Positions 42,360-53,949 of a stretch of 64,000 bases of DNA are shown here, in pieces. Origin of the DNA: Nymphaea colorata (lineage: Eukaryota; Streptophyta; Magnoliopsida; Nymphaeales; Nymphaeaceae); assembly GCF_008831285.2 (NCBI RefSeq), contig NC_045151.1:6711682-6775681 (forward strand), written 5' to 3'. A program made the translations under genes and the position numbers. The first letter of the stretch is position 1, and each line of letters begins with the position of its first letter. The notes beneath the pieces were generated by a model. It saw nothing but the letters and a program-made list of their open reading frames with translations, had not been told where the DNA came from and did not search any database.

Positions 42360-44432
42360 ATGGGTGCACTTCAACTTCTGAACACCATAAAAAGTGATGA
42401 AAAAGTGAAGGTGACAGCGACACCTTCTAACGAGCTCATGTACTTGGAAATCCTGGTAAATGGAAGGTCTACCCTGGCTATGGTAGACACGGGAGCCACG
42501 CATAATTTCGTCTCAGTTGAGAAGGCGAGGAGACTAGGCCTAACCCTTGATAGGGGAGAGTTATGCATGAAGGCGGTGAACTCAGAGGCCAAACCCATCC
42601 ACGGAGTGGCCCGTGATGCGGTTGTGAAGATTGAGAGTTGGTCAGGAAGGGCCAACTTCTCGGTGGTCCCGATGGATGATTTCCGGATGATCCTAGGCAT
42701 GGAGCTCCTCAGTACAGCGAAAATGGTTCCAATGCCGCACCTACGCAGTATCAGTATCATGGATGAGAAGTCCCCTTGTATGGTTCCAGTAACATCGATA
42801 AAGAGGGATAAGGGCAAAGCCGCAATGATATCTACCCTCCAGTTGAAGAAAGGCCTCAAGCACGGCGAAGAGACGTACTTGGTGGCAATCAGGGAAGTGA
42901 CTAATGACTCCCCTGGTTTGGTCCCAGAGGCGCTTGCACCTGTCTTAGTGGAATTCGCAGGAACAATGCCTGCGGAGCTCCCTAAACGGCTACCACCTCG
43001 ACGTGAGGTGGATCATGTCATCGAACTCCTTCCTGGTGCCAAACCCCCGGCAATGACACCATATCGAATGGCCCCTGCCGAATTAAGAGAACTTCGGCGA
43101 CAGTTGGATGAGATGCTAGCTAGAGGTATAATCAGACCCTCCAAAGCTCCTTTTAGTGCATCAGTGTTATTCCAAGCGAAGCATGACGGCTCCAAAAGGC
43201 TATGTGTGGATTATCGAGCGTTGAACAAGGTAACGGTGAAGAACAAGTACCCCTTACCTTTGATTGCAGATCTGTTTGATCAACTGGGGGAAGCTCAAGT
43301 GTTTTCCAAGTTAGACCTCAGATCAGGATATTGGCAAGTTCAGATTGTTGATGGCGACGAGCCAAAGACCACTTGCATCACTCGCTACGGTACCTTTGAA
43401 TTCTTGGTAATGTCGTTCGGGTTGACGAATGTCCCAGCCACTTTTTCGACTCTAATGAACAAGATATTCTATCCGTACTTAGATAAGTTCGTGGTAGTCT
43501 ATCTTGATGACATTTTAGTGTACAGCAACTCCATGAGGGACCATGTGGACCACTTGCGAACAGTGTTCAAGGTATTGGAGGAAAACGAACTTTATGTAAA
43601 GTGCGATAAGTGCCTATTCGGCCAACCGGAAATCAGTTTTCTCGGTCACATTGTGGGCAAAGGTCAGCTGCGAATGGACATTGAAAAGGTGAGGGCAATT
43701 CGAGACTGGAAACCGCCAACCAATGTACCAGAACTACGTTCTTTTCTCGGTTTGGCAAATTACTATCGACGATTCATTGATGGGTATTCTTTGATAATTG
43801 CGCCTCTCACTGATTTGCTAAAGAAAAACCGAACTTGGGCTTGGGAAGAGCTCGAAGAAGATGCTTTCAAGAAGTTGAAGAGGGCCCTGACGCAAGAGCC
43901 TGTGCTCAGGTTGCCCGACCACACAAGGAAATTTGAAGTCCACACGGATGCATCAGATTTTGCCATTGGCGGAGTTTTGATGCAGGAAGGTCATCCAGTC
44001 GCCTATGAGAGTCGGAAGCTGAAAGACGCGGAGCGACGGTACTTCGTGCACGAAAGGAAAATGACGGTCATTATTCATTGTCTTCGCACATTGATGCATT
44101 ACTTATTGGGGTCCCAATTCGTGGTAAAGACTGATAATGTAGCCACAAGCTACTTCCAGACTCAAAAGAAGTTGAGTCCAAAGCAGGCTCGATGGCAGGA
44201 ATTCCTTGCAGAATTCGATTTTGCATTGGAGTACAAGGCAGGGAAGACAAACGTCGTAGCCGATGCACTGAGTCGGAAGGCAGAGTTGGCAGCTACCCGG
44301 AGAGCATCATCCGAAGCGCAACTCGAGGGTGATCTTCTCGGGCGGATTCGAGAAGGCATGAAGCAGGACCCAGTGGCCAAGTACTTGGTCGAAACAACGG
44401 AGGCGGGAAAGACGCGACGATTCTGGCTATAA
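42360..44432 (+). pseudogene. chromovirus protease-reverse transcriptase-RNase H
   Basis: A 690-codon open stretch. Protease motif [12 protein letters not shown] near residue 40. Reverse transcriptase from about 215 with [50 protein letters not shown] and the catalytic [11 protein letters not shown]. The RNase H region has [25 protein letters not shown] and [13 protein letters not shown]. It stops at TAA 44430-44432, where the family has a coding residue, and the same frame continues, so pol is cut before integrase. The start is not a true gene start; gag-pol is normally one frame. Confidence 0.9.
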
Positions 44433-45802
44433 GATAAACTTTTTATGACAAAGGGCGGACGAGTGTTCGTGCCTAGATAGGGCAATCTCCGACGAGAGTT
44501 GCTGAAGGAGTGTCATGACTCGTTGTGGGCTGGCCATCCTGGCCAGGAGCGGACACTGGCACCGCTCGAACGTGGCTACTATTGGCCACAGATGCGCGAT
44601 GATGTTGAAGCCTATGTGAAAACATGCTTAATCTGTCAGCAGGACAAGGGAACAAACCAGAAGCCTGCCGGTCTCCTGGAGCCTCTTTCTATTCCAGAAC
44701 GTCCGTGGAATGCCTCTCCATGCACTTCATTGTCAGCTTGCCCAAAGTTGACGGCTTCAGCTCCATCCTTGTGGTTGTGGATAGATTTTCAAAGTATGCC
44801 ACCTTCATCCCAACCTCTAAAGAATGTCCCGCGGAAAAGACGACAGAGTTGTTCGTGAATCATATAGTCAAGCATTGGGGCGTGCCGAAAAGCATTGTCA
44901 GTGATCGGGACGCTCGTTTCACAGAGAAATTTTGGCGCGAAGTATTTCGTTTGTTGGGTTCGGATTTATTATTCTCAACAAGTTTCCACCCTCAAACGGA
45001 TAGCCAAACTGAACGAATCAATAGATTGTTGGAACAATACCTTCGACACTATGTCAGCGCGAATCAAAAGGAGTTGGTGAAATTGTTGGATGTAGCTCAA
45101 TTTTGCTACAATTTGCAGAAGAGCGAGTCTTCTGGACATAGTCCATTCGAAATAGCCACTGGACAACAATCGTTGATGCCGCATACCCTTGCAGCCCAAG
45201 AAAAGGGAAGACCCACTTTTGCCTACCAGTTCGTTCGCGATTGGCAGGACCAGATGGAAATGGCTAAGGCATTCTTACACAAGGCCGCCAAAAAGATGAA
45301 AAAGTTTGCAGATCGGAATCGAAGGCCAATGGAATTCCGAGTGGATGATCAAGTCCTCGTGAAGCTCTATCCTGATCGCACGGGCATTTTCCGTGGTCGA
45401 CACAGGTCATTGATCCGCAAGTATGAGGGACCCTTCACAGTGCTGAAGAGAATCGGAGAGCTAGCCTACAAGCTAGACTTGCCGCCAGAGTTTAAGGTGC
45501 ATTCAGTGTTCCATGTTTGTAACCTGAAGCCCTTCTATGTCGATGAGGAAGACCCCGAGAGAAGCGTTCTAGAACGAGACCCGATCCTGCAGCGAGCCCC
45601 GTCGACCAAGCGAGCGGCGGACCGTCAGATGGAAGAGATTCTTCGACACAAGACAAACTATTTGGGGGAGCCAAAGAAGTACCAAGTGAAGTGGATAGGC
45701 GAACACAACCCCACCTGGGAGTATGCATTCCGCATGAAGCAGCGCTACCCGCTGGAAGTCAAGGCCTATCATGAAACTGCTGGCGCCGAGGATGGCGCAT
45801 AA
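44433..45802 (+). pseudogene. chromovirus integrase and chromodomain, broken
   Basis: The same frame as reverse transcriptase gives DKLFMTKGGRVFVPR then a TAG at 44478-44480 in place of Trp, then the zinc module (ECHDSLWAGHPGQERTL, CLICQQDK). A 1-nt frame change near 44712 leads to the core (44624-45802 frame). The first catalytic Asp is His (SMHFIVSLPK); the second (SDRDARF) and the Glu (DSQTERIN) remain. The C-terminus has a chromodomain-like block (EILRHKTNYL, KYQVKWIGEHNPTWEY), which in this family steers insertion to modified chromatin. Confidence 0.9.
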
Positions 45803-45806
45803 CTTG

Positions 45807-45816
45807 AAGGGGGGAG
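45807..45816 (+). other. polypurine tract of the chromovirus
   Basis: AAGGGGGGAG just before the 3' LTR. Confidence 0.85.
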
Positions 45817-45818
45817 CC

Positions 45819-46216
45819 TGTTCCCCTGTGTCTGGGAGTCTGTACAGTCCTTTGCTTTGTTTTGCATTGTACTTCCTTTGCTTATGTTGAGTCATTTGCT
45901 TATACGTGTTTACTTGTACCCTCCCACCGGTCTAAGTGTCAAGTATTGGGATTTCTTGTTTTGGGTGGTCGGCATAGGAATCCTGTAAGCGGCTTCGGCC
46001 ATCCTATATAAATAAAGTCGAGATCATTCTCCTTGCTTATCTTTCTCGTGATGTACTAATTTTTCAAGCGAATACATTGCGAGATTTTTTTATTCACAAG
46101 CATTCTTTATACACTTGTTTTCTCAAACTACTTTTGCGCCCCGTTCAGCGGTTTGAAGGTTTGCGGCAATCAGGTTCTTGCCGGGCCGCACGGGCCGAAG
46201 TTGTCAGCCCGTGACA
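45819..46216 (+). repeat. 3' LTR of the chromovirus
   Basis: Same ends as the 5' LTR; followed by GTGAT. Confidence 0.96.
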
Positions 46217-46652
46217 GTGATAATGTGATTTAAAAGTCACCCAAAAAGTTCATGTTAGAGCGATCTATGACATACGTTAAGACAGAATAAATCATCTCGA
46301 GAATATTGTTGGGATTCATGTGCGTCACAATAATGGCACCGTACTCTCTCTCTCTCTCACATAAATAAAGCAGGAGCTTTGTGAATTTTCTGACTGAAAC
46401 TTTCGGTCAATTAATTTCTTGAAATTGTCTAATAAAGAGACATGCCCTTTTATTACTTTTTACTACGGTCAAGTTTGATTCCAACTGAACTAAACAACAA
46501 TGACAATTTGATTTCGTTGTGGAGCTAAACATGTTCCCCAACTGATCTGATGATGATACAGTTACCAAGTCGTGTTTATGAAGCTATTGTGTACAAAATT
46601 TTGGGCCTCTATTATTAAATTTCTAGAAACATTCCCTCTCTCTCTCTCTCTT

Positions 46653-46719
<67 letters not shown>

Positions 46720-48970
46720 TTAATTAATTAATATGTATGTATATAATATGTTCCGGATGTGAGAGGCAAAAATTATAGTCTTGGAAACTTTTAAAAAATA
46801 TAAGATCTAATAATAAGATATCTCAGCAAATTGAATTTTTAATGGACATTCTTCTGTTTTTGTTTTTGATACTCTTTGTTTCCACTTTGTAGTGGAGTAA
46901 GGCTAGAGGAAGGTTGTTTTATTTTGGCCATAAACGCAAATGAGAATTCAGATAATTGATAATTTATTATTCCCCTTCATTATCAGTAACCAAGGCAAAC
47001 ATGTGCCAATCCTCACACTTGATCTAATGGGGCAAATACAGATGAGAAATATAATGCTCTTATGCTTGATGTAAAATATCACACGAGCGAGCAAATAAAC
47101 ATATTTTTTTCCTAATTAGTTCAGTATAAATTCCGAGGGTGGTTCGTCTTGACGTTTCAAATTTTTTTTTTCAGCATAACTTTCGCAAACATGTCAGTGT
47201 GTTGTCAAATGTGGAAAAAGAATATTGAATTTCTTTTCAATTCAATTCCTCCAGATTCTCTAATATTCCTGAGACGTGCCTTTTTCTTTCTTCCAAAGAG
47301 AAGAAGTATACACAAAGTTGATAAGATGGAAAAAAACAAAAAACGAAGGGATGGAATGGTACGTTTTTTTTTTTTTTGTCCTTTTTTGAGGGTGAAGACG
47401 GTCCTACTCTAAAAAGTTAGGTGCAAGATGCAGCTAATTTTGTCTCCATTTTAGCAAAATTTCAGTTATGTCAAATACCAATTAATACCTTTATTCACAA
47501 AGATGGACGAACATTCAATTGCGCAACGTTCTACTCTTTAACTTGGGAAGCACTCTTCTATAAAGGAAGAAGACACGAGAGACGAATAAATAAACACCAG
47601 TAGAAATGGGCATGAAAACCAAAATAAAAATTCTATTTAATAATGTAATATAAAATATGAGAGCTATGCAGAAAAAGATGCCGTCACTAGATTAATTAGT
47701 TGCCAAAATAATCACATGTGAGCTTTTATAGATATTCCAATCAACCACCGTCAAAATGATTAATTTTTATTTTACATGGCTAAAAACCATCACAAGCCAA
47801 ACAATTGACCATTATAAATGCACTTTTTTTTATATTTCAGTTCCTTATATCTCAGTCTGTTAATGATGGGAAAGACGGATTTACGTGATGTTTGAATCCA
47901 AGAAAAGATATGAACGTTAAGGACGGACGGAGGACATAAAAACCATTTTTAAGCAAACAACGCGGCAGAGAACAAGTCACGACAGAACCTTCGTAACGTC
48001 ACGTCATCTACCAGAAACTGATCGGTCTCGCGCCATCCGACAGCTTGTCGCCGGACACGTGGACGCAATCAATTGGTGGTTGTCTCGTCAAATCAATGTC
48101 AAATCGAGGGTGGCAAGAAAATCTCAGAAATATTTTTTCCTATCGACGCTTTTACATTTTCTATAGTTCTTCTTTTCAATTCGATTTGACAGTTGATGGG
48201 ATGTGAAAAAATAACAATTTCCAGGGAAATTTTCGGTTGACCAGTTGTCCCCGAAAGTGCGATTGCCGAGAACAAAATTATTATCAAAATGAATTTCTTG
48301 TTTTAAAATTGTTTGGCATTCTGACCTTGAACAGTTTGACGGATCTTACTTGGATCCAGTTGGAACTGGACAGGGATGCATGCATGGTTTTAGGTTTTAC
48401 TGGCCAGATATGGATATGGATGTATCTGGATCGATATGTGAAGAAAAGTTCGATCCAGAGGTTGGAGGTCGTACATCGAGCTGGAACCGGGTCCCATTAT
48501 TAATCAAATTTATGGTTCAGTAGAAAAAGCGGAGATCTGACTAATTAATAGATCCAAAAAAGTAATTGTATGTAGGATTTATTTATTTATTTTTAATCTT
48601 ACCAATTAGAATCATTCACATATATATGTAAATAAAAGGTTTAATGTGAAAATGAATCGGATCATGCTACTTGCAACCCACTTCAAATATGATTCAAGTA
48701 CGATCTCGTTGTCGATATTTCGAGATGCATGTGGTAATGGGTCTGATCCAACTGAATCCAATCCAATCTCTTTGGCTGCCTACCACAGGTACGGGCTTGT
48801 AATGTTTGCTTATTTTGGAAGCTTTGCTTTTCCTAACATGCTAAACTAGCATAGCAAGCCGACTGGCATGTAATGACTTGTTTGATTCTCAAGGGTGTCA
48901 TTCTTCTAAAAAAAAACCAAGTTCTGTAGCATACCCAGAGTTGTAGGAGGGAGGGAGAGGGATTGTAAAT
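46217..48970. other. no supported gene; AT-rich flank
   Basis: Contains a (TA)n microsatellite at about 46654-46713 preceded by (CT)n. A small cluster of ACGT-core words lies at 47994-48062. Open frames here (for example 47149-47412 and 48237-48503) have no recognisable motifs. Confidence 0.45.
46654..46713. repeat. (TA)n microsatellite
   Basis: About 30 TA units after (CT)n and cgatatata. Confidence 0.97.
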
Positions 48971-48984
48971 AATGGCTCCGCTGA

Positions 48985-49300
48985 CCCCCAAGTCCGGAAA
49001 CAAGGCTTGAACTGAACTCTAAGAGCATGGGATAAAAGGGGAGGCTTTGGCTTCTTGGGTATCACCCCCAACATACCATATTTTTAAAAAAATAAAGATA
49101 TATAAACTAACATAAATCATTGTGTTCTACTCTTCTCGATTGCAAATTGCAAGCCGCAGCTACCCAGGTTCCAAAGCAAGTTTTGAATCTGGATGGCAGG
49201 GGATAGGAGGAAAGCCTTCGGCTTCTCGGATATCACACCAACATGCCAAAATTTTCTACAAATAAAGATATATAAACTAACATGAATCATGCAATTTCAT
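48985..49300. repeat. direct repeat, two diverged ~160-bp copies
   Basis: Copies at about 48990-49125 and 49160-49295 share gggataaaaggggaggct-like sequence, ggcttcttgggtatcac and aaataaagatatataaacta. Confidence 0.75.
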
Positions 49301-51108
49301 AAACTTTATTTTCCCAGAGAAATAAAAGATATTCTTCAAAAAACAGTCATATAGGCCTTCAATTTTTCCTCACCAAGTTCCGGGGAAAAGATTTCATGTG
49401 AGTGCGTGGTGAATTAAGAGATTTGGTGATCAGCTCGCCGATTGAGAGGGATTATCAATTTGGTAAACTGTTCTTTCCTACAAGTTTGGCCAGTCTAGAG
49501 ACTTCACTCCAGTGAGATGGAGATGAAAAAGAAAGAAAACAAGGTTCTGACTGACAAAACCTTTCCAGTTTAGGCCTACGACATGATACGCATCTATCTG
49601 CACAGGGATTCCGCTGCCCACACTGGCTGAGCTCCACGTGCCGCACAGTCTTTCATCCAAATCAAGTTAGTTCTTCATATGACAATGACAAGATTGCCCA
49701 ACGTGCACAATCTATTGAAATTGAAAGCCTTGCAAGTCCGGTTTCTTAAATCACGAGTGTTTTTGTCTCGAAGCCAATGCAAACTGGAAAAGATGAAGGA
49801 GAACCCTTGATTTTGCCAAACATGCAACTCAATCCTACTTGTATTTCTGCAAAGCAGTAGAGAATCATTTCTCCACAAGTCATCAGGCAATTGCGTACAA
49901 AAATCAGTACTAACTGCAGCCATGGGGGGCGGGAAACAATTGTAATAGACTTTCTTTTCGGTAAAAGAAAAAGGAGGGTATAAGTAATTTACATAGAAAG
50001 ACAACTAGAATAGTGCATTATATACGTGCATATACTTTTGTCAGATTGGCAGGTCGGGGCAGACTTGGCGATTCGCAAATGGTAGGATGATTACTTTACT
50101 TGATTCTAATGCAAGTGCCAGTTGTTTATTATTTTATTGAATGTGATGGGTCTATTCTTCCAACTTAACACACACACATATATAATAATCTTAAATTTTT
50201 GGCTTTTTCTTTTAATACCTTCACCGGTTATGCCTCCTTTCTACCACATATTTAATTCATTGTTGAGGACCATCGTCGGCGCAGAAGCGTGCACCAACGT
50301 GCAGACATGCTTGCGAGGGATGGCCTAAAAAATCGCAGCTACTTCTAAGATCGATTCTTGTTTTTTTTTTTAATCTTTTTTTGTTCAAACTTTACTGCTA
50401 GGATGTTCTTAGTTCATAACCTTTGAGTTAATTCATTCACCAATCGATTTTTTTTTTTTTTTTTGTAGAGCTGTAAATTGGATTTTTCAAATGATTAAAT
50501 ATTTTACAACCAATAATTTCTTCATTGTATACGTAATAAAACTTCATATATACCAGCATAAAAAAAAATACTGATCCAACAGAATGCTTGCATAGTATTA
50601 TGAACTTATTGTCTTTTAAAAAGATATTAATAAGAAGAAAATTCTGTTATAAGAACACATGGTCTTTAATGCTTGTTTCAGAATGTGATGTTTTTATTCC
50701 AGAAGACAAGCAGTGTGGTTCTGCTCGGCATTAGTTGTTGGAATTAGAAACAACATTTACAATTACACTACGTTTTCTAAATAGAAAACAGGATATTCTT
50801 GCGTAATGTTTTCAATAACACAAAATTTTTCTTATAAAAAGTGACTTATTAAAATAGTAATAACACAAATAAGTTAGTTTTTGAAATGCTATTAATGTAC
50901 TTAATTGTGTGGCTACATGCTTAATTTGCAGTGCATGCTGGTTGCACATGCATATGCACATGTGCAATTCCACAAGCGTGGATAATCATTAATTGCTTAC
51001 TCAAGCATATACCCAGTTGTTGTATTGCAATTTTCGTTCGTTTGTTTATCTCTACGTGTAAAAAGCACGAACGGTATCAAGGAAAATAAAATTCTCTTGA
51101 GAAATTAG

Positions 51109-51110
<2 letters not shown>
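49301..51110. other. no supported gene
   Basis: A 109-codon minus frame at 50004-49675 (LPDDLWRNDSLLLCRN region) looks protein-like in composition but matches nothing I recognise. Poly-T runs near 50450. Confidence 0.4.
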
Positions 51111-51114
<4 letters not shown>

Positions 51115-51148
<34 letters not shown>

Positions 51149-51211
51149 GATATAGATATAGATAGAGAGAGAGAGAAAGAGAGAGAGAGAGCGAGAAAGA
51201 GAAGGAGAGAG
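51115..51211. repeat. compound (TA)n(GATA)n(GA)n microsatellite
   Basis: TA run, then tatagatatagata, then gagagagaga with interruptions. Confidence 0.95.
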
Positions 51212-53099
51212 ATAAATAAGGGCCGGCTAGCTAGCTTTTGAATTTGAAACAGTTCCAAGTGGTAAACACATCCACCCACATACAGCCTCCAGCGTTGGCG
51301 CCGCACCAATGCAATCACGTCCTTTGGGCCCCACTAAGATTCTCCGTACAAATCTGCGGGCCCTACCATCCTCCATGATTGGGGTTTTTATAATCTCAGG
51401 GCATCATCTGTACCTAAAGGGACGCAACTAAATGGCTAGGGTCCAAAGAGCCCAGCAAGCGAGGTGCAAGTGGGTCCCTACCTGACTCAGGCTGGGGCCC
51501 TTGTTTGGGCCAAGATATATATAATATACATACATATCTGAACGGACCCGAATATGTATTTGATTGCATTAGTTACGGACCTAACCATATAATGAGGCCC
51601 TGACTGGACAATTGGTGTCAGGTCTGAGTTCTGGTTCTGGAGCTTTCATTATCTTAGTGTACCCCATGTTCAGACCCTGGCCTGGTTGGCTCTGACTACG
51701 GTATACAGGGATAAAATTAATTTGAATACTTGTTGATATTCAGATGGTGTCTGCCAGTGACCAACTCTAGCATAGAGACACTTCTGAAGAGTCTATTGAT
51801 TTCTGTCGACGGAGCAACTCTGTGAATAAGCCAAGAGACATTTGAAATTAATAATTTTCATATTCAACACTGAAGCAATTCATTTATGATGAGATCACTT
51901 TTCTTTGAATCGTGGACAAAACACTTACAAGCCTTTTGTTGACCGGATGGTAATTCATGTCTAACATACATGCCACAAAACAAATAAACCGATTTTAATG
52001 AACATTTTAGTACATGTCTAAGGTACATGCCATAAAACAAATAAACCGATTTTAATGAACATTTTAGTAAGTTGGTACACAGCCCCATAATAAACTCTCT
52101 CTCGCTCTATATATATATATAGAGTTTAAGCATATCTGATTAACGAGTCTCTAGCAAAACCATACTCATGACATTTAGGAGTCGTTTGGCATTAGGAACA
52201 GTATGTGAGTGTGAGACGCAATTGAGGTAGATTCATGAAATATGCAGCTTATTCCTAAATGACCCTTGTTTTCCCAAGTGTTTCACGTCTTAAACCTGCT
52301 GTTCATCGATAGCAGCAACAAGGCATGTTTTTTTGGAATATGCATGCCCTATAACTACTCCTGTTCACTTGAACAGTTAAAACCATATATACGGACCAAC
52401 TGATCCAGGCTTATATATATTCTTTAAGGAATAGCTAGCTAGCTAGCCTGGGTGTACTCCAAATTTCTGTGATGTTATTACTCACATAAAACCAGATATT
52501 CCTACTTATGCAACAACAGACAACTCCAGGAGAAGAACATGATCAAGTAATAGGTTGAATGAACTTGCTAACTAATAGCTCCTGCCCGGAGGATAGCTGG
52601 AAGGTCGTATAATTTGGATTATTACTAGTCAAGTCAAACTCAGTTTTGTTTTTTGTATTGATTTGAGTAGTTTCACGAACTAATCTTGTGTAAAAAATTT
52701 CTGGACACTATCGATCTTCATATAGATAAGTAAGAGTTGCATACATGTGGTAAAACATTAGCAAGTTATCTATGAAATAATGGAGGAGCGAGAAAAAGAG
52801 TTGCAGAGCACAACTCATATCCTTTTCAAATTAGTGTGGCACTTTTCATATTTTATACAAATTTAAGGAGTTTTCTTTTTCCAATACGGTCTTCTTAATA
52901 ATTGAAAATCCAGGGAATGACCCTCCTGGCCTATCTCCTTTTGACCACAGACCAACTTGTTTGAAAGTGACAAATGATTCATTTACGTGTGGATCTTGTA
53001 AAGGGGACACACATAAGGATTCTCAATAGAACATGAACAGTATCATTGTTATTGATTGATTCCCATAGAATAGATATAAGTTTATATAAATTGAGCAAA
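51212..53099. other. no supported gene
   Basis: Apart from the 57-bp duplication at 51956-52069, no structure recognised. Confidence 0.4.
51956..52069. repeat. 57-bp tandem duplication
   Basis: Copies at 51956 and 52013, both catgtctaa-like through aaacaaataaaccgatttta and aacattttagta. A few differences. Confidence 0.95.
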
Positions 53100-53770
53100 C
53101 TGATTACTTTATATGGCAGTTAAAATGAAATAGGGGAAGTTGATTTGATACACGACACTTAAGCAACAGATTAAATTAGAGTGGATATCTTTGACAATTG
53201 TTCCTTTAGATAATCTAAATGTGTTCATGTGTGGACCCATGCATGACAGTAGGGGTACACATATATTCACATATTGAATTGATGGCAAAAACAACATCAA
53301 GTCAATGTCAAGAATATATATTGAATGGCCACCATCTTCATGAAGCTTTGTGGTTGAAGTTATGGGAAAGACTCATGGTTTGGGTTCTCCATTTTGGCTT
53401 ATTTGAGAACATTAGCAGTATGCTATTCTTGAAGGAAAATAACCTTTCCATTAAAGTAGAAGTGGAGTCCAAGAAAATAGCTAAGACGGCCAAAATACTT
53501 GATGGAGAATGTGACCTTTATTCCTTGGGCCAATTCTTTAATAAGCAAGGAGGTACCTGTAACTAGTACATCATCAACAAGATGAGAACAAAGAGCTAGT
53601 GATGATTAGTGTGAAGTATAAAGAGGGAAGCATCAAACTGTGAAGCATGAAATGCTCACTAGCCATTGGTGCAAAGTGCAAGAAGCATGCTTAAGACCAT
53701 AAAGAGCTAGCTTGTAGACAAAGTGAATTAATGTAACCTTCTTGCTTGGTATAAACACACCAATCTTTAC
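53100..53770 (-). pseudogene. copia reverse transcriptase remnant
   Basis: The minus strand from about 53765: KLALYGLKHASCT (family motif ALYGLKQAPRAW), a degenerate stretch, VDDVLVTGTSLLIKEL (the YVDD block with Tyr lost), VTFSIKYFGRLSYFLGLHF and, after frame changes, TPTVMHGSTHEHI and KGTIVKDIHSNL. Stops are frequent. No LTR found nearby. The plus-strand 115-codon frame over 53219-53566 is its shadow. Confidence 0.8.
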
Positions 53771-53845
53771 ACACCAATTTTTTATAGGTTCAAATGACCA
53801 TTTTACGCTTTACAAAGAGGCTTCAAGTTGGTTTTCAAAAGAAAG

Positions 53846-53927
53846 TTTTCAAAAGTAGGGGCTGTTCACTTAATCAAGTCCGAACATTTTCAAAAGTAGG
53901 GGCTGTTCAATGAATCAAGTCAGAACA
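53846..53927. repeat. 41-bp tandem duplication
   Basis: ttttcaaaagtaggggctgt at 53846 and 53887, each followed by tc(a)ct/aatgaatcaagtc-like sequence. Confidence 0.9.
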
Positions 53928-53949
53928 TCCATTTTGGGACCAAAACCTA

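Larger units (their letters stand above)
40709..46216 (+). mobile_element. full-length Ty3/gypsy chromovirus, inactivated
   Basis: A 5508-bp element with LTRs of 399 and 398 bp, GTGAT target duplications, Met-tRNA primer site, gag, protease, reverse transcriptase, RNase H, integrase and a C-terminal chromodomain. The LTRs differ at about twenty positions, mostly transitions, plus two indels, so the copy is old. Size and the YNLQKSESSGHSPFE motif suggest a Galadriel- or Reina-like clade, not settled. Confidence 0.96.

Noticed and set aside
49675-50004. 109-codon minus-strand frame with protein-like composition
   Set aside because: No recognisable domain, no start context or neighbours; stops on either side. 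Not enough to call a gene.
53219-53566. 115-codon plus-strand frame
   Set aside because: It is the reverse shadow of the minus-strand copia reverse transcriptase remnant.
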